A DNA stretch of 64,000 bases from Microbacterium gubbeenense DSM 15944 (GTDB lineage: Bacteria; Actinomycetota; Actinomycetes; Actinomycetales; Microbacteriaceae), in contig NZ_AUGQ01000001.1 in assembly GCF_000422745.1 (NCBI RefSeq), positions 1-64,000 on the forward strand. The letters run 5' to 3'. A model generated the notes under the pieces. That model saw only the letters and a list, made by a program, of their open reading frames with translations, was not told where the DNA came from and did no database searches. Positions 1-6,377 of the stretch are shown here, piece by piece (position 1 is the stretch's first letter; each line of letters begins with the position of its first letter). Made by a program: the position numbers and the translations under genes.

Positions 1-345
1 ACCGCAGCGGAGATCCTCATCGTCGCCGGAGACAACCCCGAACGCATCAGAAGCGAAGCAGCGTTCGCGAAACTCGCCGGCATCAGCCCCATCCCGACCG
101 GCTCGGGAATGACCAGTGGGAAGCACCGCATCAACCACGGAGGGCACCGCCAACTCAACGCCGCGATCTACCGAACCGTGATCGTCAGGATGAGATTCCA
201 CGAGCCCACGATCGCCTACGTCGCCCGACGCACCGCCGAGGGCAAGAGCAAACGCGACATCATCCGCTGCCTCAAACGCTACGTGATCCGCGAGGTCTAC
301 CACCTGGTTAAGACCGACCCGAGAACGGGTGAAATCGTGAGTTGA
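1..345 (+). CDS. IS110-family transposase, C-terminal part (5' end outside window)
   Basis: The frame is open from base 1 to the stop at 343-345. The peptide carries the IS110/IS116/IS902 C-terminal Tnp_20 region: the FAKLAGISPIPTGSG motif, then SGKHRINHGGHRQLNAAIYR and a basic tail ending in KTDPRTGEIVS. Family members pair an N-terminal RuvC-like DEDD domain with this serine-containing C-terminal domain; the RuvC-like part is outside the window. Only about 15 nt separate the stop from the joint with IS3 sequence, so the guide (bridge) RNA of this element, if it has one, would be at the missing left end. A nearly identical copy (one I-to-L change in the shared 78 residues) is on the minus strand at 5414-5684. 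Confidence 0.88.
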   Translation, partial: TAAEILIVAGDNPERIRSEAAFAKLAGISPIPTGSGMTSGKHRINHGGHRQLNAAIYRTVIVRMRFHEPTIAYVARRTAEGKSKRDIIRCLKRYVIREVYHLVKTDPRTGEIVS

Positions 346-360
346 CAACTATAGGAGCAT

Positions 361-617
361 CAACGCGATGGCCGAGGCGGTGAACAACCTCTACAAGACC
401 GAGCTGATCCGTCAGCGCGGCCCCTGGCGGACAGTCAAGCAGGTCGAGCTCGCGACTCTCGAGTGGGTGTGGTGGTGGAACAACTCCCGCCTCCACGGAG
501 AGCTCGACATGCGCACCCCGATCGAGGTTGAGGAGGCGTACTACGCTGGCCAAGAATCAGGCCAACCGGCACCCACCGGACAAGGCTCCCAATAGGAACG
601 AAAGTCAGGCCGATTCA
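361..617 (+). pseudogene. IS3-family orfB remnant 1, split by IS110
   Basis: Reading I-N-A-M-A-E at the joint, the frame continues through NLYKTELI, GPWRTVKQVE and SRLHGELDMRTP, the usual C-terminal part of IS3-family integrase-type transposases, to a stop at 593-595. The first codons correspond to the normal S-Y-D-N-A-x-A-E motif, so the catalytic Glu is kept and everything before D-N is replaced by the IS110 end. An IS3-like right terminus follows the stop and ends in GATTCA near 617. It has no plausible start and cannot be functional. Confidence 0.82.
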
Positions 618-1252
618 GGAGCTGGGACATCACCGACCTGCGCACCCCGTGGCGCGGCGTCGCGTTCAAGGCGTACTCGATCATCGATATCTTCTCCCGC
701 AAGCTCGTCGGCTGCCGCGTCGAGGAACGCGAAGTCGACGACCTCGCCGTCGAGATGTTCGAGGACGCGTTCGGTCGGCATGGGATACCCGACGCCGTCC
801 ACGCTGACTCCGGCCCTGCGATGCGCTCCGGAGCGCTCAAGGACTTCCTCAGTGAGCTCGGCGTCACGCAGACACACAACCGGCCCCGGGTGAGCAACGA
901 CAACCCGTTCTCCGAATCGGAGTTCCGGACAATGAAGTACCGGCCGAACTATCCCGGCACCTTCGCGACGATCGAACAGGCGCGCGCCTATGTCGAGTGG
1001 TACGTCCCCTGGTACAACCAGAACCACAAGCACTCCGGCATCGCCCTGTTCAGCCCGAACGAGGTCCACGACGGCACCTGGCACCACGCCTGGAACCGAC
1101 GCGACGCGACCCAGCAGGCGTACTACGACAAGCATCCCGAGCGATTCCGTCGACCGCCCCACACGCCCGCACCCGCCGACATCGTCGGCATCAACCTCCC
1201 CAAGCCGACCGACGATGCCAAAGCCGAGCCCGAGCGACTCCACGCAGCTTGA
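618..1252 (+). pseudogene. IS3-family orfB remnant 4, N-terminally truncated
   Basis: The frame begins right after the IS3-1 terminus with a WDIT motif (first catalytic Asp), followed by the DIFSRKLVG strand, HADSGPAM (second Asp), SNDNPFSESEF (catalytic Glu) and a long C-terminal tail ending ERLHAA. This is the rve integrase core of an IS3-family transposase of a different group from the other three remnants. The DDE triad is present, but the N-terminal helix-turn-helix part and any orfA are missing, so it is a remnant. The right terminus of this element could not be placed with confidence. Confidence 0.78.
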
Positions 1253-1413
1253 CATAGCCCGATCTGCCCGTTTTCGGTCCCAAACTCCCCTCGGATCTGA
1301 TGACCGAGCTCCCAGGAGACTGCACCCAATCCGGAACGCCCAGGCGTAGATTGAAAGGGAACGCGTGCGGCTGGGAGACGGCAGTCGCATCCGAAGCTAA
1401 CGGAAGGTTGAGA
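1253..1413 (+). promoter_or_regulatory. Leader of the metal-uptake cassette with hairpin 1366-1389
   Basis: This 161-bp gap precedes the first cassette gene. It holds an 8-bp stem with one G-U pair, TGCGGCTG (1366-1373) against CAGTCGCA (1382-1389), with an 8-nt loop, ending 24 nt before the start codon. A purine-rich GGAAGG precedes the ATG at 1414. No clear -35/-10 pair stands out; the promoter may lie in the insertion-sequence remnant upstream. The hairpin could be a leader structure or chance. Confidence 0.35.
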
Positions 1414-2283
1414 ATGAGCACGAACACATGGAGCTCCCCGGTGACGGGCTTGACCTGTCACGGTTGTGTCGAGACGGTCACCGCGCAGTTGATTGCTGTG
1501 CGCGGCGTCAAAGAGGTGAACATCGATCTCGTCGAGGGTGGCGTATCCACGGTGAGCGTGGTCGCCGACCGTGAGCTCACGGACGGCGAGGTCGAGGGCG
1601 TACTACACGCCGGCGGCGCATTCGCACTCGCTCGTGTTGATGCGATGAGCTTCCTCGGTTCGACTACGAACGCGCCCGACCTCGCAGTCGACGTGCTTTT
1701 CTTCGACGGGGCCGAGGAACTCGATGCAATCGGTCCCTGGGAAGTGCTCCGCTTCTGGGCGGAGCTTGGTGACCGACGCGTCGACGTGCGTGCGGTGAGT
1801 TTGGACGGCAAGTCGGTCCGTTGCGCGAAGGGGCTCACCGTCGATGTCGACGGTAGCCTTGGCGACCGCCCCATCGATCTTCTTATAGTCCCGGGTGGTC
1901 GCGGTGCCGACATCCTCGCGGGGGATCTCGAACAGGTCGGGCGGATCTCGCGCCTCGCTGAACAGGGAGCAACGATGGCGTCCGTGTGCACTGGCGCCCA
2001 GGTGCTCGGCGCTGCTGGCCTTCTCGACGGGATCAATGCGACGACCCACTGGATGGCCCGCGGCCAGCTCCAGAAGTCCCACCCGTCAGCGCGCATCTCG
2101 TCGGGCGAACGATGGGTCGACTCTGGCGATGTCGTCACGAGCGCCGGCGTGTCGGCCGGAATCGACATGGCCCTGCACCTCGTAGATCGGTTCGACTCCC
2201 GCGCCGTCGCTCACCGAATCTGCAGCGTGATGGAGTACCCGTGGCATCCAGAAGCTCGCGGCGAGGCCGTTATCTCTACATAA
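1414..2283 (+). CDS. HMA-DJ-1/PfpI fusion protein (isonitrile hydratase-like)
   Basis: The 289-residue protein has two domains. Residues about 6-70 are a heavy-metal-associated (HMA) domain with G12-L-T-C15-H-G-C18, the CxxC motif that binds Cu(I) or similar soft metals. Residues about 92-280 are a DJ-1/PfpI domain with LDAIGPWEVL (D104) and the nucleophile elbow SVCTGA (C192), the arrangement found in isonitrile hydratases and related class I amidotransferase-like enzymes. No signal peptide is seen, so it should be cytosolic. The ATG at 1414 has a GGAAGG site; an in-frame ATG at 1300 lacks one. It is the first of four genes with 14 nt to the next, so it probably acts on what the ABC importer brings in. 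Substrate and metal are inferred. Alternatives are a metal-sensing chaperone or a glyoxalase-type DJ-1 enzyme. Confidence 0.75.
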   Translation: MSTNTWSSPVTGLTCHGCVETVTAQLIAVRGVKEVNIDLVEGGVSTVSVVADRELTDGEVEGVLHAGGAFALARVDAMSFLGSTTNAPDLAVDVLFFDGAEELDAIGPWEVLRFWAELGDRRVDVRAVSLDGKSVRCAKGLTVDVDGSLGDRPIDLLIVPGGRGADILAGDLEQVGRISRLAEQGATMASVCTGAQVLGAAGLLDGINATTHWMARGQLQKSHPSARISSGERWVDSGDVVTSAGVSAGIDMALHLVDRFDSRAVAHRICSVMEYPWHPEARGEAVIST

Positions 2284-2290
2284 TGTAGAG
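2274..2290. promoter_or_regulatory. 17-bp perfect palindrome, candidate repressor operator
   Basis: CTCTACAT-A-ATGTAGAG has perfect 8-bp arms with a single central base. It overlaps the last codons of the HMA-DJ-1 gene and sits 7 bp before the GTG of the binding-protein gene. The TACA...TGTA core resembles operators of the BlaI/CopY family of winged-helix repressors (CopY boxes have a 2-nt centre, here 3 nt). No regulator gene is in the cassette, so a regulator elsewhere would be needed. A short 5' hairpin in the mRNA is the alternative reading. Confidence 0.5.
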
Positions 2291-2297
2291 TTAAGAG

Positions 2298-3329
2298 GTG
2301 ACTTCGCGACGCATCCTCCCCTCTGCTTTCCTCGCCACCCTGACGATCGCCGCCCTCGCGGGATGCGGTGGCGGGTCGATGGACCATTCCGACCACAGCG
2401 GGCACTCCGCCGGCTCCTCGGCTTCTCCCACCGGCGCCGCCGACGTCGTTACCGACCCCACATGCCCGGCGGTTGTCTCACTCGAATCCGTCCCCGAGCG
2501 CGTTGTGACCATGGACGCCGGAGCGGCGGCCTTTCTCATCGAACTCGGACTCGGCGACACGGTTGTGGGCACTGCGGCTCCAGACTTCAAGACCGACTTC
2601 TCCGGAGACATCCGCGCTCAACTCGACGCAGTGCCCGTTCTTGACGACGGACAGGGGTCAGCTGAGGCAGTGATCGCCTCCGACCCGGACCTGGTCACGG
2701 GAATCTCGCAGTACGAGTTCGGCGGTTTCGACGGCACCGCGTCTGTCGATCAACTGGAGTCCGCGGGATCTGCCGCCCTGTCCGCCTGCGGCGCGGTGCA
2801 GGATGTCCCGATGGACAACATCGATGAGACGTACAGGTATATAAGCGCGCTCTCCGATGCATTCGACGTTACCGAGCGTGGCGAGGAGCTGATCGACCGG
2901 ATTCGTACTCAGGTCTCAGACGCGACGGCGGCCTCGCGGGACGCAGACGTGCCCGTGCTCAGCTTGTCCTCCGTGCCCGACGCTGGCGCGGGCATCAACA
3001 CCAACGGCGGATCAAGCTTCGCGAACGGCATCATCACCTTGGCCGGCGGTACCAACATCGCCCGTGACCAGCTCCAGGACTTCGCAAGCTTGTCTGCGGA
3101 GGCGGTGACAGAGGCCAACCCGGCTGTGATCGTGGTGGTGTCCGGTTTCGCGGATTCCAGCGATGAGGACCTGAAGGCGGCCATCATCGCCAGCCCGCTG
3201 TTGGCCGAGACCGACGCCGTCAAGAACGAGAACGTCGTCGTGGTGCCGCAGCGCATCCTCCTGTCACCGAGCCTGCTGAATCCGGACGCCGTCCAGATCA
3301 TCGCCGATGCGGTCGCGAACGCTTCCTGA
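2298..3329 (+). CDS. ABC importer substrate-binding lipoprotein, His-rich N-terminus
   Basis: A 343-residue type II signal peptide protein with lipobox LAGC (Cys23), so it should be anchored to the outer face of the membrane. Right after the lipid anchor is a His/Asp/Ser segment, MDHSDHSGHS (28-37), typical of metal-binding linkers. The rest is a TroA-like periplasmic-binding fold of the FecB/BtuF type (PERVVTMDAGAAAFLIELGL; VIASDPDLV; NPAVIVVVSG). The family delivers iron-siderophores, heme, cobalamin or other large chelates to FecCD permeases. It starts with GTG 14 nt after the HMA-DJ-1 stop, and its end overlaps the permease start. The related F420-0 transporter family of actinobacteria is an alternative assignment, but no cofE or F420 gene is nearby. 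Confidence 0.82.
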   Translation: MTSRRILPSAFLATLTIAALAGCGGGSMDHSDHSGHSAGSSASPTGAADVVTDPTCPAVVSLESVPERVVTMDAGAAAFLIELGLGDTVVGTAAPDFKTDFSGDIRAQLDAVPVLDDGQGSAEAVIASDPDLVTGISQYEFGGFDGTASVDQLESAGSAALSACGAVQDVPMDNIDETYRYISALSDAFDVTERGEELIDRIRTQVSDATAASRDADVPVLSLSSVPDAGAGINTNGGSSFANGIITLAGGTNIARDQLQDFASLSAEAVTEANPAVIVVVSGFADSSDEDLKAAIIASPLLAETDAVKNENVVVVPQRILLSPSLLNPDAVQIIADAVANAS

Positions 3330-4383
3330 GGAGACGCGCAGACGCCGAACCGGGGCCTTGCGCGCCATCCCTCTGACCGCCATCCTCATCGGGCTCCTCT
3401 TCCTGCTTCTGACAGTGATGGTGATCAGCGTCGGTGTCGGCGCGGTATCGATCGCCCCCGGAGAGGTGATCGAGGTCATCTCCGGGCGCGTGGCGGGAAA
3501 ACCCGAGCTTGGCTCCCTGGATTTCATCGTCTGGGCACTACGCATGCCGCGCGTGTTGCAGGCCGCAGTGGTCGGCGCCGCCCTGGCAGTCGCCGGAGCG
3601 TGCGCACAGGTCCTCGTCCGCAACCCCATCGCCGACCCCTACGTCCTCGGCCTGTCTTCCGGAGCCGGGGTCGCGGCGGTCCTGGTCATCACTTCCGTCG
3701 GTGTTGCCACCTTCGGAGTGCTGTTGCTCCCGGTCGCCTCTTTCGTCGGTGCCGCTGCGACCGGAATCATCGTCGCGGCCACAGCGACCTCACGCTGGGG
3801 GATGTCCGCAGGCCGACTGGTGCTGTCCGGAGTCGCGATCGGTCAACTTCTCGGAGGGGTGATGTCCTTTCTCCTCATCCGATCCGGGAATTCCGATGCC
3901 ACTCAGCAGGTGATGTTCTGGCTTCTCGGGAGTCTGGCAGGCGCCCAATGGCGACTGCTGCTCGTCATCGGCCCCGTGATCATCGTCGCGATCGTTCTCG
4001 TCGCAATGTCTAGCGGGCGCCTTGACCTCCTCGGCCTCGGAGACGCTCAAGCGGCCGCGTCAGGGGTGCATCCGGGGCGTTCCCGGGTGCTCGTCTTCGC
4101 TCTCGCTTCCCTGATGACCGGCGCCGCAGTCGCCGTCTCGGGGGCTATCGGCTTCGTGGGCCTCATCGTGCCGCACATCGCCCGTCTCCTCGTGGGCGGT
4201 ATGCACAAGCGCGTCATTCCCGTGTCTGCGTTGCTGGGGGCGATCCTGCTCAGCTCGGCGGACCTCGCCGCGCGCACCGTGCTAGCACCGTCAGAGCTTC
4301 CAGTCGGGATCTTCACCGCGGCGATCGGCGTGCCAATCTTCATCCTCCTCATGCGCAAGAATCGCGCCATGGCCCTCTCATGA
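3307..4383 (+). CDS. FecCD-family ABC transporter permease
   Basis: The 358-residue polytopic membrane protein has about ten hydrophobic segments. It shows the FecCD/BtuC landmarks RMPRVLQAAVVGAALAVAGA, RNPIADPYVLGLSSGAG and GAIGFVGLIVPHIARLLVG; the last includes the loop that contacts the ATPase. It forms the membrane channel of the chelate importer. The start overlaps the binding-protein end by 23 nt. A TTG at 3358 after GGGG is an alternative start that would remove a basic 17-residue extension. The stop overlaps the ATPase ATG by 4 nt (ATGA), showing translational coupling. Confidence 0.88.
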   Translation: MRSRTLPEETRRRRTGALRAIPLTAILIGLLFLLLTVMVISVGVGAVSIAPGEVIEVISGRVAGKPELGSLDFIVWALRMPRVLQAAVVGAALAVAGACAQVLVRNPIADPYVLGLSSGAGVAAVLVITSVGVATFGVLLLPVASFVGAAATGIIVAATATSRWGMSAGRLVLSGVAIGQLLGGVMSFLLIRSGNSDATQQVMFWLLGSLAGAQWRLLLVIGPVIIVAIVLVAMSSGRLDLLGLGDAQAAASGVHPGRSRVLVFALASLMTGAAVAVSGAIGFVGLIVPHIARLLVGGMHKRVIPVSALLGAILLSSADLAARTVLAPSELPVGIFTAAIGVPIFILLMRKNRAMALS

Positions 4384-5156
4384 GCTCATCGCATACGACG
4401 CCATCCGAAGTGGCTTTCAACGCCGTGTCCGTGAACTACGGACCACGGCGCGCGCTCGACAACGTCAGCGCCACAATCGCAGCGGGTGAGATCGTCGCCG
4501 TCGTCGGACCCAACGGATGCGGCAAGTCAACTCTCCTGAGCCTCCTTACCGGACACCATCCGGCCTTCACCGGCACCGTCACGGTCGACGGTGAAGACAT
4601 CAGCACGATGCGCGCTCGCGACAGGGCTCGGAAGATCGGAGTTCTCCGGCAACACACGGGGCCCCTTCCCGACGTCACCGTGACCGAACTCGTCGCTCTG
4701 GGCCCTCAGACGCTCTCCACGCACCAGGTCAATCGCACCCTGGCGCGCGTCGGACTCGACGAACTCGCGACCGAACCAGTCGCGGCTCTCTCCGGCGGAC
4801 AACTGCAACGCGCACTTCTCGCACGAGCCCTCCGTCACGACCCCACTCTGCTGGTGCTGGACGAGCCCACGAACCACCTCGACGTCCAGCACAGATTCGC
4901 CCTCATGGAGCTCCTGCAAGACCTTCGGGTAACGGTCCTCTGCGCCCTCCACGACCTCGACCTCGCGATCCGCTACACGGACGACATGCTCCTCCTCGCC
5001 GAGGGGCAGTTGCGCGCACACGGACACCCCGACGCCGTGCTGACGAAGTCTCGGGTTCTCGAAGTCTTCGCGATCGACAGCGAAAGCGTGACCACAGCCG
5101 GAGGCCAAACGCATCTTCTCTTACGCTCCGCGCGAGCTCGTGCCGCCGGGGAGTGA
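4380..5156 (+). CDS. ABC transporter ATP-binding protein (FepC/BtuD type)
   Basis: The 258-residue ATPase of the importer has Walker A GPNGCGKST (43-51), signature LSGGQLQRALLARAL, Walker B LLVLDEPTNHLD and switch His in CALHDLDLA. Spacing and sequence match iron-chelate/cobalamin importer ATPases. Its start overlaps the permease stop (ATGA). It ends only 1 bp before the right terminus of the minus-strand IS3 remnant at 5158, so the cassette edge is exactly at the insertion sequence. Confidence 0.9.
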   Translation: MSSSHTTPSEVAFNAVSVNYGPRRALDNVSATIAAGEIVAVVGPNGCGKSTLLSLLTGHHPAFTGTVTVDGEDISTMRARDRARKIGVLRQHTGPLPDVTVTELVALGPQTLSTHQVNRTLARVGLDELATEPVAALSGGQLQRALLARALRHDPTLLVLDEPTNHLDVQHRFALMELLQDLRVTVLCALHDLDLAIRYTDDMLLLAEGQLRAHGHPDAVLTKSRVLEVFAIDSESVTTAGGQTHLLLRSARARAAGE

Positions 5157-5157
5157 G

Positions 5158-5413
5158 TGAGTCGCCCCGGCGTGTCCGGAGGGCTGGTTTCTGGTGTCAG
5201 CCCGCTCGTTCGAGGGGTTCGGTCAGAGCGTAGCTGAACTGCTCGGCCTCGAGCGGGGTGAGGTCGTCGATCGAGCCGTGGATTCGGTCGGTGTTGAACC
5301 ACTGCACCCAGCCGGCGGTCGCGACCTCGACCTGATCGACGTCGCGCCACGGGCCTTCGTGGTGGATGAGTTCGGACTTGTAGAGCCCGATCTGGGACTC
5401 CGCGAGGGCGTTG
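5158..5413 (-). pseudogene. IS3-family orfB remnant 2, split by IS110
   Basis: On the minus strand the frame reads I-N-A-L-A-E-S-Q-I-G, then LYKSELIHHEGPWRDVDQVE and TDRIHGSIDDLTP, ending ALTEPLERAG with a stop at 5197-5199. This is the last third of an IS3-family transposase, clearly divergent in sequence from remnants 1 and 3. A right terminus ending GCGACTCA reaches 5158. The IS110 end begins immediately upstream of the N-A-L-A-E codons. Confidence 0.82.
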
Positions 5414-5684
5414 ATGCTCCTATAGTTGTCAACTCACGATTTCACCCGTTCTCGGGTCAGTTTTGACGAGGTGGTAGACCTCGCGAATGACGTAGCGTTT
5501 GAGGCAGCGGATGATGTCGCGTTTGCTCTTGCCCTCGGCGGTCCTGCGCGCGACGTAAGCAAGCGTGGGCTCGTGGAACCTCATCCGGACGATCACGGTC
5601 CGATAGATCGCGGCGTTGAGCTGTCGGTGCCCTCCGTGATTGATGCGGTGCTTCCCACTGGTCATTCCCGAGCCGGTCGGGACG
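5414..5684 (-). pseudogene. IS110-family transposase 3' fragment (copy 2)
   Basis: This fragment encodes the same terminal part as the gene at 1-345, from PTGSG-M-T-S-G-K to KTDPRTGEIVS, differing in the shared region by one I-to-L change. Homology stops abruptly near 5682, where the fragment meets copy 3 in the opposite orientation. The RuvC-like N-terminal domain is missing. A methionine start at 5665 exists in frame but would give only 78 residues without a catalytic domain. Confidence 0.85.
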
Positions 5685-5753
5685 GAGGTCTACCACCTGG
5701 TTAAGACCGACCCGAGAACGGGTGAAATCGTGAGTTGACAACTATAGGAGCAT
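5685..5753 (+). pseudogene. IS110-family transposase 3' fragment (copy 3)
   Basis: Only the final 17 codons (EVYHLVKTDPRTGEIVS) and the short post-stop tail of the IS110 element remain. The DNA is identical to 289-360. It joins the IS3 remnant at 5754 with the same AGGAGCAT|CAACGC junction as the other two copies. Confidence 0.85.
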
Positions 5754-6019
5754 CAACGCCCTCGCCGAGACGGTGAACGGCTACTACAAGACCGAACTCG
5801 TCCGCGGACCCGCACGATCCGGCCCCTGGAGAACCGTCGAGGATCTCGAGCTCGCGACGCTCGGCTGGGTGCACTGGCACAGCACTCAGCGCCTCCACGG
5901 CTACCTCGGCGACATCCCGCCCACCGAATTCGAGCAGACGTTCTATGCTGTCCAAGCCGACCGCACTCAGCCGGTGGGAATCAAATAGCGCGAGTCTCCA
6001 TCAGACCCAGGGCGCTTCA
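5754..6019 (+). pseudogene. IS3-family orfB remnant 3, split by IS110
   Basis: The frame starts I-N-A-L-A-E-T-V-N-G and runs through YYKTELVRGPARSGPWRTVE and QRLHGYLGDIPPTEFE to a stop at 5986-5988. It is a third, distinct IS3-family C-terminus. The right terminus ends GCGCTTCA at about 6019. The catalytic Glu is present, but the two Asp-bearing segments are gone. Bases 6020-6080 after it hold nothing recognisable. Confidence 0.82.
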
Positions 6020-6080
6020 GAGTGAACAAGCGACGCCCAACTGGTTGGAAGCCGGTTGACAGTCCCGTACTCGTCCTCGG

Positions 6081-6362
6081 CTATAGATAGCCCGTCGCGG
6101 GGTCGATCGCTGTGAGAAAGTCGCGGATGGCGGTCCTATGCCGTTCGCGACTGGTCAGCTCGGATCCGCCGGAAACACTAAAGCCGTACCCGTCGTTGGG
6201 TCCCGACACCCAGTCATAGTGATGAGAACCGTCCTCGTTGCGTCTGCGCACAAGGAATGTCTCTCCGTCTACCGTGAAGCTCCCCAGTTCGGTGTAAGAG
6301 TCCTCATCCTCTCGCAACGGCGAGTAGCCCGGTTCATCTGCGAGGTCATCATCTCTGTCCAC
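6081..6362 (-). CDS. Small acidic protein of unknown function
   Basis: The 93-residue protein is strongly acidic at its N-terminus (DRDDDLADEP). It has a compact middle that looks like a small beta-rich fold (ELGSFTVDGETFLVRRRNED; HHYDWVSGPNDGYGFS) and ends in a helix (RERHRTAIRDFLTAIDPATG). No signal peptide, membrane segment or known motif was recognised. It begins 15 nt after the stop of the flavin-dependent oxidoreductase gene on the same strand and is probably cotranscribed with it. Function unknown. Confidence 0.6.
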   Translation of the reverse strand: MDRDDDLADEPGYSPLREDEDSYTELGSFTVDGETFLVRRRNEDGSHHYDWVSGPNDGYGFSVSGGSELTSRERHRTAIRDFLTAIDPATGYL

Positions 6363-6377
6363 GGTCCGAACCTACCC

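Larger units (their letters stand above)
1..1252. mobile_element. Left IS mosaic: IS110 3' end inside an IS3 remnant, next to a second IS3 remnant
   Basis: Three broken insertion sequences lie head to tail: an IS110-family 3' end (1-360), the 3' part of an IS3-family orfB with its right end (361-617), and the 3' half of a different IS3-family orfB (618-1252). None is complete within the window; the IS110 copy runs off the left edge. The block ends about 160 bp before the metal-uptake genes and forms one wall of the island whose other wall is at 5158-6019. Confidence 0.85.
5158..6019. mobile_element. Right IS mosaic: IS3(-)/IS110(-)/IS110(+)/IS3(+)
   Basis: Two IS3-family 3' remnants point outward (5158-5413 minus, 5754-6019 plus). 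Between them are two IS110-family 3' ends placed head to head (5414-5684 minus, 5685-5753 plus). Both IS110 ends stop at the same base relative to the IS3 genes, in the sequence AGGAGCATCAACGC. The arrangement suggests recombination or deletion between two IS110 copies that had inserted in two IS3 elements. No complete element remains, and none of the four parts has a left end. Confidence 0.85.

Noticed and set aside
1308..1327. CCCAGGAGACTGCA resembles the B12 box of cobalamin riboswitches upstream of a BtuCD-like importer
   Set aside because: The conserved core elements that must lie 5' of the box are absent; that space is IS3-4 remnant and coding sequence. The similarity is short.
2298..5156. 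Assignment of the transporter as an F420-0 importer or a cobalamin importer
   Set aside because: No cofE, F420 enzyme, cob gene or riboswitch is nearby (the LLM enzyme at 6378 is outside the island), while the neighbour is a metal-binding fusion. The family is kept general instead.
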